In this document: piece after piece, positions 25,176 through 34,755 of the stretch
Layout: the number at the start of each line of letters is the position of its first letter
Position numbering within the stretch: position 1 is the first letter of the stretch
Origin: Sphingobium xanthum
GTDB lineage: Bacteria > Pseudomonadota > Alphaproteobacteria > Sphingomonadales > Sphingomonadaceae
Direction: 5' to 3'
NCBI RefSeq assembly: GCF_019737615.1
Contig: NZ_JAHKKS010000006.1
Location: forward strand, 1 to 64,000
DNA length: 64,000 nt
Made by a program: the position numbers and the translations under genes
The notes under the pieces: generated by a model
Database searches by the model: none
Seen by the model: only the letters and a program-made list of their open reading frames with translations
What the model was told of the DNA's origin: nothing

Positions 25176-25310
25176 ATGCAACATTCGATCGAAGATCGCG
25201 ACGACCAGCTGATCGAGCTGGGCGTCGCCAGTGCCGAGACCAACGGCCCGCCCAATGGTTCGGTCGATGGCGAAGGTGAGCTGATTTCCTTCGGCATCTC
25301 GAACGATTGA
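25176..25310 (+). CDS. Lasso peptide precursor (A gene)
   Basis: 44 residues. The leader is residues 1-23 and contains LIELG, followed by the conserved Thr at the penultimate position (T22). The predicted core is residues 24-44, starting GPPNGSVD and ending ISFGISND. G24 would be the N-terminal ring residue and D31 (core position 8) the acceptor, giving an 8-residue macrolactam ring and a 13-residue tail. Ring glycine, Asp at position 8 and the Asp-rich C terminus resemble lasso peptides of sphingomonads and Caulobacter. Followed after 57 bp by the B gene. The exact tail plug and any C-terminal trimming cannot be read from sequence. Confidence 0.88.
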   Translation: MQHSIEDRDDQLIELGVASAETNGPPNGSVDGEGELISFGISND

Positions 25311-25367
25311 CCTTCTCGCCGGCGTGCGGGCGCCTCGCACGCCGGCTCCAAGCTGGGGCTTCCGATC

Positions 25368-26027
25368 ATGGGCTATGCACTGCGGCCTGGTATTTCCTTC
25401 TGTGTTGTTGATGGGCGAACGATCTTCCTCGATCTGAAGGCCGATCGCTATTCCGGCCTTCCGCCGACCATGGAAGAAGCTTTCGCAAAGCTTGTCGGCG
25501 GTGAAAGCCTGACCGGCGCAGACCGGAACGCGCTCGATCGGCTAGTGGCCAGCCGACTTTTGTCTGATGGCGACGCTGACCACCGGTTCCAGCTCAGGCT
25601 CCCAGGACTGCAGGCCGTCTCGGATATCGAACTCTTGGAGGCGCCGAGCTCCTGTTTTCGACATGTACCAGCCGCTCTCGCTCACCTGATAGCCAGTGCC
25701 TTACGCCTGAAAAGAGGTTCGCTGTGGAAGCTCGTTCGACAGCTTGAGCTGCAAAAGGCGAAGGAAGCGACGCGGGCTCGCGGCTCCATTTCTGAGGTCT
25801 TGGCCGCCTTTCGCTGGGCCGGATTGATCATGACTTCACATGATCAGTGCCTTCGTCGATCAATCGCGTTGATGCGCCACCTGCTGTGCCTCGGACATCG
25901 CCCCGAGATGGTCATCGGAGTGGCCGTCAGGCCCTTCCGCGCTCATTGCTGGGTGCAGCATCAAGGCGCAGTGCTCAACGACCGGCTGGAGAATATTCGG
26001 CCATTCACCCCCATTCTGGTGATCTGA
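25368..26027 (+). CDS. Lasso peptide leader-binding/protease protein (fused B1-B2)
   Basis: 219 residues joining two functions. Residues 1-85 are a PqqD-like RiPP recognition element (FCVVDGRTIFLDLKADRY) that binds the leader. Residues 90-219 are a transglutaminase-like cysteine protease with the triad C161 (SHDQCLRRSIAL), H193 (FRAHCWVQ) and D205 (VLNDRLENI). It cuts the leader after residue 23 of the precursor. Fused B proteins are usual in proteobacterial isopeptidase-type clusters. Its stop overlaps the C gene start (TGATG). Confidence 0.9.
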   Translation: MGYALRPGISFCVVDGRTIFLDLKADRYSGLPPTMEEAFAKLVGGESLTGADRNALDRLVASRLLSDGDADHRFQLRLPGLQAVSDIELLEAPSSCFRHVPAALAHLIASALRLKRGSLWKLVRQLELQKAKEATRARGSISEVLAAFRWAGLIMTSHDQCLRRSIALMRHLLCLGHRPEMVIGVAVRPFRAHCWVQHQGAVLNDRLENIRPFTPILVI

Positions 26028-27832
26028 TGTCGTCCGACTATCTCGCCATCATCGGTTCTGCGAGTCCGGCCATGATGGCACGAGCTCGTGCCGTTGCAGC
26101 GCAAGTTTCCAAACAGACCGATCTCTCGATGCTCATCGACGCCGACGGGATGGTAGTCCTCGCGAACCCGGGACTACCAGCGTGCGTGTTGGGAGGCGAC
26201 AAGGGCGTTGTGCTTGGAACTCTGTTTGCCGGCACAGATGGGGGGAAAAGGCTCGGTTCCTTTGACAGCATATGCGAGCAGGCAATTCTGGCGAGCGACG
26301 GCGCCTCTTTGGTCGATGATTTCTGGGGGCGTTATGTCGCGTTTCTGCCCGATGAGCATGGAGATGCCGTACATGTCGCCCGCGATCCGTCAGGCATGCT
26401 GCCCTGTTACTATTGCCGCGTTGAAGAGCTGACGCTGGTCACGTCGAACGCGGAACTTCTGGTCGAGACCGGCTTGCTCAAGCCCGTCATCGATTGGGAA
26501 TATGTCACCCGTCATCTCCTCATCCCGGTGTTGCGGCCAGCGGGAACATGTCTTGCCGGCTTGACCGAGCTGATACGTGGGTTCCGGCTGACCATTGTCG
26601 GCCGAAACTGGTCACTGGAACAGCTTTGGTCTCCCTGGAAATTCGCGGATCCCTCGAAGCAGATCGATGATGAAATGGAGGCCATCAACCGGCTTCGCGA
26701 GGTGGCGCTCGGCTGCATCGCGAGTTGGGCATCGGGCTACGAGCATGTCCTCCTCGGCCTTTCAGGTGGCCTCGACTCCTCCATCGTTGCCGCCGCACTG
26801 GCACAATCAGACGTTCCCTTTTCCTGCCTCACTCTCTTCACAAAACATCCAGCCGGCGACGAACGGGAATTTGCACGTGCGACTGCGCAAGCCGTGGACG
26901 CGCCGCTATTCGAAGTGTTCGAGGATCCGGCACAGATCGATGTTGAGAGATGCGATGGGGCTCATCTTCCGCGGCCAATCGCACGATCGTTCGCGCAGTC
27001 CGGGGATCGCGAATATCTCCATGTCGCAAAGCAGATTGGTGCGGATGCCTTCTTCGGAGGCGGAGGAGGCGACAATATCTTCTGCTACTCCCATTCGGCT
27101 TCCCCCATTGCCGACCGCCTCCTGACAGGGGGCGTTTTGGCGGCCGCCCGGACTGCCAGGGATGTCAGTCTTCTTACCCAGTCGAGCTTCTGGACCGCAG
27201 CCCGGATGGGACTGCTACGAGCGTTGTCTCGACAGCGAGGCTATCGCTGGCCGATCAATCAGACGTTTCTGACTCCATTTGAGTTGGATGAACTTCCCGG
27301 CCTTGGGGCGCATCCTTGGCTAGATGCGCCGGCGGAAGCTCTGCCTGGCAAGGCACTTCATATTGCCTGGATCCTGGGTTTTCAGAACCATCTCGAAGGC
27401 TTCAATCGGGAGCGGATATTGCCGAAATTGTCGCCGCTCATGTCCCAGCCATTGATTGAGCTGTGCTTGCGTATTCCAAGCTGGATGTGGTGTGCGGGCG
27501 GCCGCAACAGGGCAATTGCGCGAACGGCTTTTGCACAGGACCTGCCATCCATCATCATCAATCGCCAGTCGAAGGGAACGCCCGATGGTTTCGTGGTCGA
27601 GATCATGGATGCGAACCGATCTAAGATCCGCGACATGCTCTGTGGCGGTCTTCTGGCAGAGCAAGGACTGCTCGATACCAAGGCGCTGGAGCAGTCGCTC
27701 GCCATGGATCACTGGGCACGCGACATCGCTTCATTCCGTATCATGACGCTTGTCGACGTAGAGGCTTGGGCACGAACTTGGTCCGGTCGCACGATGAAAG
27801 CGGAGCGGACCGATCAAGCGCCGGCCCTCTGA
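26027..27832 (+). CDS. Lasso cyclase, asparagine synthetase homolog (C protein)
   Basis: 601 residues. The N-terminal half is a glutaminase-like domain without the catalytic Cys2, which lasso cyclases do not need. The C-terminal half has the ATP-pyrophosphatase loop LSGGLDSSIV (245-254) and later GADAFFGGGGGDNIF. It would adenylate the side chain of D31 of the precursor and join it to the amino group of G24, threading the tail through the ring. The start at 26027 overlaps the B stop. Its 3' end overlaps the 3' end of the convergent isopeptidase gene by 19 bp. Confidence 0.9.
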   Translation: MSSDYLAIIGSASPAMMARARAVAAQVSKQTDLSMLIDADGMVVLANPGLPACVLGGDKGVVLGTLFAGTDGGKRLGSFDSICEQAILASDGASLVDDFWGRYVAFLPDEHGDAVHVARDPSGMLPCYYCRVEELTLVTSNAELLVETGLLKPVIDWEYVTRHLLIPVLRPAGTCLAGLTELIRGFRLTIVGRNWSLEQLWSPWKFADPSKQIDDEMEAINRLREVALGCIASWASGYEHVLLGLSGGLDSSIVAAALAQSDVPFSCLTLFTKHPAGDEREFARATAQAVDAPLFEVFEDPAQIDVERCDGAHLPRPIARSFAQSGDREYLHVAKQIGADAFFGGGGGDNIFCYSHSASPIADRLLTGGVLAAARTARDVSLLTQSSFWTAARMGLLRALSRQRGYRWPINQTFLTPFELDELPGLGAHPWLDAPAEALPGKALHIAWILGFQNHLEGFNRERILPKLSPLMSQPLIELCLRIPSWMWCAGGRNRAIARTAFAQDLPSIIINRQSKGTPDGFVVEIMDANRSKIRDMLCGGLLAEQGLLDTKALEQSLAMDHWARDIASFRIMTLVDVEAWARTWSGRTMKAERTDQAPAL

Positions 27833-30000
27833 GGCTGGCCGTCCACGCGGAGCTGCTGCCAGCGACGATATTGCTCGGCCTTGGCTGGATCTGGATCCTC
27901 CCGACCCAGCAGCCAGAAGTCGAACCAGTCGAGATTGCGATCGTAGATCGCCTGCCGATGCGCTGGCTGCCATTTGAGGTGATACTCGTCGGGAAAGACG
28001 AACATCTCGACGGGCTTCTTCTCCTCGCGCAGCGCCATGAAGATATCGACGCCCAACAGATAGCCATGATCAGGCAGTTGCATGAGCAGGGGCGCCTTGA
28101 TGCGCGAAGCATTCAAGGCGACCGACAAGGGCTTCCAATCTTCCAGCCTTGTACCCCTGGCCGGTGGAAAGCTCATGCGCCTTCTATCCTCGGCAAGAGC
28201 AATGCCGCCATAGATCATCATCCCCGTCGGCTCCACGCAGCAGGCTGAGACCGACGCGGCGGCAAAGCGGTCCGGCGCATTGATGAGGGCATATTGGACC
28301 GTCGTGGACCCATCGCTGAGGCCAGTGATCCCGATCTTCGTCGGATCGACCAGGCCGCGCGCGATCACCAGATCAATGCCCGTCATCAGGGACGAATGAA
28401 CATTCCGCCGTTCGGCCCAATCCCGACTGTTGAGAGCAGTCGCATCTCGCATGGATTGCAGATTGCTTCCCTGTCCGGTCGTAAAGAAGGGCGGCGGGTT
28501 GTTGACGCTCAAAACAGCATAGCCGCGATCCGCAAAAGCGAAGATCGGAACCTCGTCGCCTGTTCCGCCGCGGAGGAAGCCGCGGGTGAGATACTGGACG
28601 ACGATCAAGGGCAACTTCTGACCCGATTGATAGTCGGGAGGCAGGACCAGATCGCCATAACATTCCAGACCGAGTTCATTGCGCCAATGCAGGCGTTCGA
28701 TCTTGCCGAGCCCCTTGCTCGCGAATTCCGGGTTCGGATCGAATATCGGTGTTGACCGGCCGGTGCCGGAGTCGATCAGGATGAGCCGGCGTGGCTGGGT
28801 TGAACTCTCGCGGGCGCAAACCAATTGGGCGCCGGCCAATTGGCAGCCGATCAGAATATCCGTCGTCGACAGAAGCAGTCTTGGCTTGTGCCCAAGCTTC
28901 CATCGATAGAGCGTGGTCTCACTATGACCCCAGCCGCCACGTCGAAGGAACAACAAGTCGTGGCCGTCGGGCATCCACCACATGGCAAGGACGCCGTGAT
29001 CGATGCCGTTCCCCGTGCATGCCGGGTCTGAGCATCTGAATTCCTTGCCTTCGTCGTTCGTGACCCAGAGATCGACCGGGCTCAGCAGCCGATCGTTTTC
29101 TCGCCGTTTCGTCCATGCCTCCTTGCCATTGCCAGTTTGGGCGAGAAGCAGTGCTGCCTGCTTCGAACCCACCGGTTGTCCGGGCGCCAGAAGCCCGCGC
29201 TCGGCCGCCGTCGCTTGCCGAAGATCACCGCTTCGAAGATCCACCGCATGATAATCGAAGGGTACGGGCAAGCGTATCTGGGGTCGGCTGCTTGCATAGG
29301 GCACGATCCGATCGTCGAAGAGGAAGCCGTTGCGGCCTTCCTGTTCAATCGCGGCCTCTGCCATCCTCAATGCCGTACGCGTGGCAAAGACGATCGTGCT
29401 TCCGTCCCGCGACCAAGCAAACACGTCCACATCGAAATCGGAATGCGTCACGGGCCGCGAGGAACGGGCTGCCACGTCGGCACGCCAGACCTGTATTCTC
29501 CCATTCTCGCGCTTGAGATAGGCAAGCCATTGACCGTCGGGGGACCACAGCGGTCTGATGGTTGCCGGCAGGCCGTAGTCCGTTCTCAAGCCGCGAAGTG
29601 CGATCGGCTCAAGGATCAGATCACCACCGACGTCGAGTATCGTTGGTTTGGCATGAGATCGAACCTCCATGACGACCAGAGCCTGGCAATAGCTGTTGGA
29701 ACGCGCATCGCCCTGCGTGACGATGAAGGCCAGCTTGCCGCCATCCGGCGAGATTCCCAGTGAACTGTCCTGCGGCTGTTGCTGACTGAACCCGACGTCG
29801 CGCAGTTTGACCAAATCGCTGGTCGTCACGTGTCTGGATGTGGTTGCAGGCTCCCGTTCGACGAGAATATCCTGACATGAGGCAGCCGCCCGCACGGGGC
29901 TCGGGCAGAGCGACATCACGCCGGCCACGAAGAACGGCATGACAATCCAGGAGTGCAAGTCCGATCGATTTCGGACTGACGGGGTTATTGGGCTCACCAT
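27814..30000 (-). CDS. Lasso peptide isopeptidase (AtxE-like, S9 family)
   Basis: 728 residues with an N-terminal secretion signal (hydrophobic about 16-38), a beta-propeller half with WSPDGQWLAYL-type repeats, and a C-terminal alpha/beta hydrolase. The nucleophile is S562 in ITGLSDGSTTVQ, and the acid/base part is around DEYHLKWQPAHRQ (about 671-683). Known isopeptidases of this type open the macrolactam of their own lasso peptide. The gene overlaps the TonB receptor stop by 7 bp and converges on the cyclase gene. The expected route is import of the threaded peptide by the receptor, then linearisation here, probably in the periplasm. Confidence 0.88.
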   Translation of the reverse strand: MVSPITPSVRNRSDLHSWIVMPFFVAGVMSLCPSPVRAAASCQDILVEREPATTSRHVTTSDLVKLRDVGFSQQQPQDSSLGISPDGGKLAFIVTQGDARSNSYCQALVVMEVRSHAKPTILDVGGDLILEPIALRGLRTDYGLPATIRPLWSPDGQWLAYLKRENGRIQVWRADVAARSSRPVTHSDFDVDVFAWSRDGSTIVFATRTALRMAEAAIEQEGRNGFLFDDRIVPYASSRPQIRLPVPFDYHAVDLRSGDLRQATAAERGLLAPGQPVGSKQAALLLAQTGNGKEAWTKRRENDRLLSPVDLWVTNDEGKEFRCSDPACTGNGIDHGVLAMWWMPDGHDLLFLRRGGWGHSETTLYRWKLGHKPRLLLSTTDILIGCQLAGAQLVCARESSTQPRRLILIDSGTGRSTPIFDPNPEFASKGLGKIERLHWRNELGLECYGDLVLPPDYQSGQKLPLIVVQYLTRGFLRGGTGDEVPIFAFADRGYAVLSVNNPPPFFTTGQGSNLQSMRDATALNSRDWAERRNVHSSLMTGIDLVIARGLVDPTKIGITGLSDGSTTVQYALINAPDRFAAASVSACCVEPTGMMIYGGIALAEDRRRMSFPPARGTRLEDWKPLSVALNASRIKAPLLMQLPDHGYLLGVDIFMALREEKKPVEMFVFPDEYHLKWQPAHRQAIYDRNLDWFDFWLLGREDPDPAKAEQYRRWQQLRVDGQPQRAGA

Positions 30001-32588
30001 TGTTTGGTGATCCCAAAGCTGACGAAGCGCCCGATGGGGGAATAATTGGTGGAATCGTAGGGTGGGTCGTAAAACTGGGTGACGCGCAGATAGCTTGGCT
30101 TGTCGTTGAAGAGATTCTGAGCCGACAGGATGATATCTGTGTTGCGGAATATGGCAGGCCCCTGGCTGATCCTCACACGTGCCGTGAGATCCACCGTTGT
30201 CATCGAGCCGAGCTTGATGCCGGATCCGGTCCGCAAATCGCTGACACTGCCGATGTGGTTCACAAACGAGGTGACTGTCAGTCGCTCCTGATCCCAGCTG
30301 AGGCCCGCGCGGGCGCGAAACTTGGGCGGATTGAACAATGTGCCTGTTCGTTCGGTGACGGGTTGGAGGTTGCTGAGTTGCTGCGAGCTCTTGAGATAGC
30401 TGCCATTCCCCGTAGCAGTGAGCGAGCCATAGCTGCCCAGCGAGTGCTCATATTCGAAGGTAACGTCGACGCCGCTGACTGTCTGGCGCGCCGCGTTGAG
30501 ATTGATGCGATTGAAGATCGCAACAACGTCTGCAGGATTATAGGCTCTGCTGGTCGCGTTGAAGAAGGTGTCCGCTTCTGCGATCAGGGACGCCTTTTCT
30601 GCCTCGCTCGGAGCAAGTTTGACGAGGTCGCGATTGATCGGATCGGAGAGCGCCTGAGCGAGGAAGGTGATCGGCGTGACAACACGATCTCGATACTCGA
30701 TGTTGAAATAGCTGATCTCCAACCGCGCGTGACCAAGGATTCTGGGACGTACGACGAGCGTTGCCGCCCAGGTTGTTGCCCGCTCCGGCTTCAAAGCCGG
30801 ATTTCCGCCGAAAAGCCCGAGAGCCGTGGCTGTCGTCGGGTAACCTGTCCCTCCGACGCTGGCCACGGTCTGCAGTTGCGCTGTCTGGACATTGTAGAGC
30901 TGGTAGAGCGTAGGCGCCTTGAACGACTTCCCCCATGAGCCCTTCACGTCGACATCCGCAGAGGGCGAATAGATGAGGCCGATTTTCGGCGTCGCTACCC
31001 TGTCTATTTGAGCATAATCCTCGTAGCGGAGAGCTGCGCTCAAGCTGAGGCGATGGATCAGCGGCGTCGCCTGACCGGGTGAGACAAATGGCAGGTTCAG
31101 TTCGCCATAGGCATAGTAGGTGTCCTGCGACACCTTGATGTTCTGGGCCGATCCGCGCGTTCGATAGCCGTGGAAATCGTTGGACCGGAAGCCGCCGCCG
31201 AAGGCTATCTTGGCGTCGCCTCCCGTCAGATGAAATAATGGACCATCGAACCCGAGCTCGACCGATTGGGCCTTGTTGCAGTAGCAGCCCTCAGACGCGA
31301 TCGTCTCGACGCCGGCCGTCGAGCGATGTGTCGCGTAGTTCGATTTATCCTCGCCATACATGGACGAGAGCTCTGCAGTCCAAGACCCCGGCAAGGTCAA
31401 AGTGAGCGATGGCGCGACTGCCAAGGATTCACTGCTGTAACGGGATCCACCGCCGCTTGCCCAATAGTCGCCAGCCGCATTGAGCGCGTAAAAGCGGGAG
31501 CTCCATCGCTTGTTGTAGAGTCCGTCGATCGCGAAGGTCAGATTGGTGGTGATCTCCTGATGTCCGCTCAGCAGCACATTGTGGCGCTTGAGCGCGGGAA
31601 AAAGAGTCAGCCCACGCGAGACTTCAGCGGCATAGGAACGCTGGCGCGCGAGGATGGGAGTGTCGCGTTCGAAATCATAGGCGAGCAGAAAGCCGCCCTT
31701 GGTCCATGTCTTGCCACCCACGACGCTATATTGTTGCTGCTGGTTGCCGCCGTCCGTGGAAGCGCCAAAACGCGCGCCGGTGCTCAAGCCCTCAAAGTCC
31801 CGCTTGAGGATGACGTTGGCCACACCGGCAATTGCATCGGACCCGTAAAGAGCCGATGCGCCGTCGGCGACGATCTCGACGCGCTCCACGGCGGACAATG
31901 GGACTGCGGATATGTCGATGGCCTGACCGTAGACATTGTAAGGCAGACGATGGCCGTTGAGCAGTGTCAGCGTGGCGTCAGACCCCAGACCGCGAAGGTT
32001 CAGGCCGGCACCCGACCCCGTATACACGCCATTGCTTTCGGGCACATTCAGGCCGACCCCCGGGTTCTGTCCGCCGTTGAAGTTCTGCGGGATTGCTCGA
32101 ATGGCGTCAGCAAGACTGTTCTGGCCGGCGTCGCGCATCTGCTGCTGCGTCTGGACGATCACCGGGGAGGCGACAGGAGCGCCGCGGATGCGCGAACCGG
32201 TGATGAGAATTGCATCGGCATCTTCAGGCTGCCCATCTACCGAGGCCGAAGCCGGCGGCCCCGGTTTCGACGATCGCCCCCGGATGATGACTGCATCAGG
32301 AGAGAAGGAAGCGGTCAAACCGCTTTCGCCCAGGATCCTTCCGATGGCCTCGTCAGCGGTGTAAATGCCCTTAAGTCGGGGAGCGGTTGCGCCAGTCAAT
32401 TCATCGGTCTGAAAAATGATCTGGCGCCCGGACACGCGCCCAACGGCTCGCAATGCCGAGCCAAGATCCTGGGCTTCAAGATCGTAGGTCTGTTTTGCGG
32501 AGACCTGTGCCGTGCCCGGAGCTGCCGCCATAAATTCGATCGCTGCTACGCCCAGAAGCAGCGCGCCAAAACGTTTGCGGATTGCCAT
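29994..32588 (-). CDS. TonB-dependent receptor with STN signalling domain
   Basis: 864 residues: signal peptide (about 1-28), STN/secretin-like domain (about 35-105), TonB-box-like DAILITGSRI (about 126-135), plug domain with LRGLGSDATLTLLNGHRLP, and a 22-strand barrel ending in FVSFGITKQW with a terminal aromatic. The STN domain lets a receptor signal through FecR to an ECF sigma factor, both encoded just upstream. In lasso clusters of this type the receptor is believed to re-import the lasso peptide. It is coupled to the isopeptidase by overlap. The 111-bp gap to FecR may hold its own ECF-dependent promoter (an A7 run on the minus strand at 32691-32685). Confidence 0.9.
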   Translation of the reverse strand: MAIRKRFGALLLGVAAIEFMAAAPGTAQVSAKQTYDLEAQDLGSALRAVGRVSGRQIIFQTDELTGATAPRLKGIYTADEAIGRILGESGLTASFSPDAVIIRGRSSKPGPPASASVDGQPEDADAILITGSRIRGAPVASPVIVQTQQQMRDAGQNSLADAIRAIPQNFNGGQNPGVGLNVPESNGVYTGSGAGLNLRGLGSDATLTLLNGHRLPYNVYGQAIDISAVPLSAVERVEIVADGASALYGSDAIAGVANVILKRDFEGLSTGARFGASTDGGNQQQQYSVVGGKTWTKGGFLLAYDFERDTPILARQRSYAAEVSRGLTLFPALKRHNVLLSGHQEITTNLTFAIDGLYNKRWSSRFYALNAAGDYWASGGGSRYSSESLAVAPSLTLTLPGSWTAELSSMYGEDKSNYATHRSTAGVETIASEGCYCNKAQSVELGFDGPLFHLTGGDAKIAFGGGFRSNDFHGYRTRGSAQNIKVSQDTYYAYGELNLPFVSPGQATPLIHRLSLSAALRYEDYAQIDRVATPKIGLIYSPSADVDVKGSWGKSFKAPTLYQLYNVQTAQLQTVASVGGTGYPTTATALGLFGGNPALKPERATTWAATLVVRPRILGHARLEISYFNIEYRDRVVTPITFLAQALSDPINRDLVKLAPSEAEKASLIAEADTFFNATSRAYNPADVVAIFNRINLNAARQTVSGVDVTFEYEHSLGSYGSLTATGNGSYLKSSQQLSNLQPVTERTGTLFNPPKFRARAGLSWDQERLTVTSFVNHIGSVSDLRTGSGIKLGSMTTVDLTARVRISQGPAIFRNTDIILSAQNLFNDKPSYLRVTQFYDPPYDSTNYSPIGRFVSFGITKQW

Positions 32589-32699
32589 TGTCTCTGTTCC
32601 CCCGATCGCGCCGGGAAGAATTTCCGGTCGCGTTCAAGGTGCATCGACAACTGAACAGGTGCCGACCTTAGGGGGCGAGCAGAATTTTTTTGCTTTCTC

Positions 32700-33704
32700 C
32701 TACCGATCCCTCAGGACGATCTCCGATGGGTTGCTGCGATCAACGGTCAGATCGAACGTTGCCCCCAGCCTTTCCGCGAGTTTCTCAGTATTATCGACGC
32801 GAAAAATGCCTGATACGCGCAGATCATTGAGACCGGCGTCGCCAAGCCTGATTTGAATTGAAGAGTTGCGGTTCGCGTCAATGATGACCTTCGAGAGGGG
32901 CGCTCCGTCATAGTCCATAAGATGATTGGGCCAATTCAGATCATATTCCGGGACGACGGTTGCTGGCGATGTCAGAACGCTGCCCTTGAACGATAGCCCT
33001 TGGCCAGGTTCCAACCGTGTCACCCGCATGGCGGCAATCACAGGCCGAGCTTCACCTGCGATCTCGACATCGACAATGCCGTCGATCAATCTGACCTCTA
33101 CTGCTCGATCGCGCAAAATTCGGACATCAAACAATGTTCCGTGAGCCGTCACTCTCCCATCGCCCGCCGCCACCACGAAGGAACGGGGTTCATGGGCGAC
33201 ATCGAAGCGCGCACGACCACGCAACAGCCTGAGCCTCCGACCTGACGCGTCATAAGCGAGGGTAAGCAGGCTATCGGTGTCCAGGGTGACTGACGAGCCG
33301 TCAGGAAGGCGAACTGTCCGGACTTCGCCTCGGCCTGTGACGAACCGGAGTGGGCTCGCAACGTTGTTTTCGGCAAGCTGCTCGCGATGTAGAGCCACGA
33401 AAAACGAAGCTCCAATCCCAGTCGCCAGGATGACGGCAACGAAAGCGGTAAAAACAGCAACTCGAGCTCGTGGCTTTCCTTCTGGCAGGAGTTCTTGGCC
33501 GCGCAGCGTCTTGCCGGCGCTGAAGATCTCCGCGACGCGATTATAGGCTCTATGATGCCGATTATCGCGTGCGAGCCAAGCTTCGAACTCGGACCTGCAT
33601 GAATCGGCATCTGGACCACGCATGCGTGAGAACCAGAGGGCGGCTTGTTCGCGCAGCAATTCGTCGGCTGACTCTAGGCCGTGGATTGGCGGGATGTCGG
33701 TCAT
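32700..33704 (-). CDS. fecR: FecR-family anti-sigma factor
   Basis: 334 residues with the FecR layout: a cytoplasmic DUF4880-like N-terminal part with WFSRMRG and EFEAWLARD, one transmembrane helix (about 82-105), and a periplasmic FecR domain with VRLPDGSSVTLD and a C-terminal STN-interacting segment. It should hold the ECF sigma factor at the membrane until the receptor's STN domain reports ligand. Its start overlaps the sigma gene stop by ATGA, which gives balanced synthesis. Confidence 0.9.
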   Translation of the reverse strand: MTDIPPIHGLESADELLREQAALWFSRMRGPDADSCRSEFEAWLARDNRHHRAYNRVAEIFSAGKTLRGQELLPEGKPRARVAVFTAFVAVILATGIGASFFVALHREQLAENNVASPLRFVTGRGEVRTVRLPDGSSVTLDTDSLLTLAYDASGRRLRLLRGRARFDVAHEPRSFVVAAGDGRVTAHGTLFDVRILRDRAVEVRLIDGIVDVEIAGEARPVIAAMRVTRLEPGQGLSFKGSVLTSPATVVPEYDLNWPNHLMDYDGAPLSKVIIDANRNSSIQIRLGDAGLNDLRVSGIFRVDNTEKLAERLGATFDLTVDRSNPSEIVLRDR

Positions 33705-34258
33705 TCGTCGTCCAATGCTCGGCCGATATACACGAGCGCGCGCGCGATGTGATATTCGACCGTGCTGACGCTGATTTCCAAGCGTTCGGAGATTGCCTTA
33801 TAGCTGAGCTCCTGGACGCGATGCAGTAAGAACACCTCCCGCGTCCTTGGGCTTAAGGCATCGACGGCTTGCCGATATTTCCTGCGTACATCCTCCACTT
33901 CAATTTCATAAGATTGATCTGGTGGAACAGAAAGCTCGCCAACAGGCTCCGATGGCAGCTGCGCACCAAAATATTTAGTCTCGGCCTTCTTCGAGCGATT
34001 GAAAAGCAGGTTACGGGCAATTCGCTGAAGGTAGCCTCGCGGATTTTTGAGCTGTCCGCATGGGTGGGCGCTCAGCAACCGCGTGAATGTCTCTTGGATG
34101 AGATCCAGCACATCCTCCCGGTTGCCGACATGGCGTCGAAAATAATGAGTGAGGCGTCGTGACTCTGTCAGATACAGCTGTTCGACTGTTGGTCCAGATA
34201 TCGGATTGTCGACTAGCTTAAGTGCATCATCATCGTCGCCTTCCGGCCACCTGCTCAT
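33701..34258 (-). CDS. FecI-like ECF sigma factor
   Basis: 185 residues. Region 2 is DVLDLIQETFTRLL and region 4 is the helix-turn-helix ELSYKAISERLEISVSTVEYH. No region 3 is present, as expected for ECF sigmas. The partner anti-sigma FecR and the STN-containing receptor follow in the same direction. It probably activates the receptor/isopeptidase genes, and perhaps the lasso precursor, when extracellular lasso peptide (or another ligand) is bound. Confidence 0.9.
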   Translation of the reverse strand: MSRWPEGDDDDALKLVDNPISGPTVEQLYLTESRRLTHYFRRHVGNREDVLDLIQETFTRLLSAHPCGQLKNPRGYLQRIARNLLFNRSKKAETKYFGAQLPSEPVGELSVPPDQSYEIEVEDVRRKYRQAVDALSPRTREVFLLHRVQELSYKAISERLEISVSTVEYHIARALVYIGRALDDE

Positions 34259-34755
34259 CGAGCAGCGGCGGTCTCGGTCTGCGGATGCCGGTCAATGGGC
34301 GAGCCAACTGTTTTGAAAACGAACATGGCGGTGCGGTCCACGCGCACTGGCGACAGCAGCAGTTTCAGTCTTTCCCAACTCTGCTACTTTAGGGATGCCA
34401 TCGTTCGAGCGTCGCCGATCGGCGACGCTATTTTGATCCGGAATGGCCACCCGGCCGACGGACGGGCGTGCATGATGCCTGGCAGATATTGCTCACAGGC
34501 GGTGCCAGTGATCTCCGGCCTGCTCAACATTAATGGCAGTGTCGGCATGAAGATTCAACAGAGTAGATTTTAGCCAGTCGGCTAAACAGGTAGTTAGCTT
34601 CGAATCCCCAGAAGTTCTGGGCCATCAGGCTTTACATTCGGCTGCTCGCGGGCTGCGGCATGGCAGAAGAGGTCGGACGATCTAAACGGACAGCCCTTGG
34701 CTAGTGGAGCGGTTAAGCGCCGCCCATCAAACCGGAATTCTGTTTATTCGATGTC
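34259..34755. other. Gene-free stretch between the sigma factor and the Mrr-like nuclease
   Basis: About 500 bp. It should contain the promoter of the sigma-FecR genes. A 92-codon plus-strand frame (34295-34573) looks random. A palindrome CCCAGAAGTTCTGGG lies at 34607-34621, and two short segments resemble tRNA arms but do not fold into a tRNA. This may be a junction between island modules. Confidence 0.4.
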
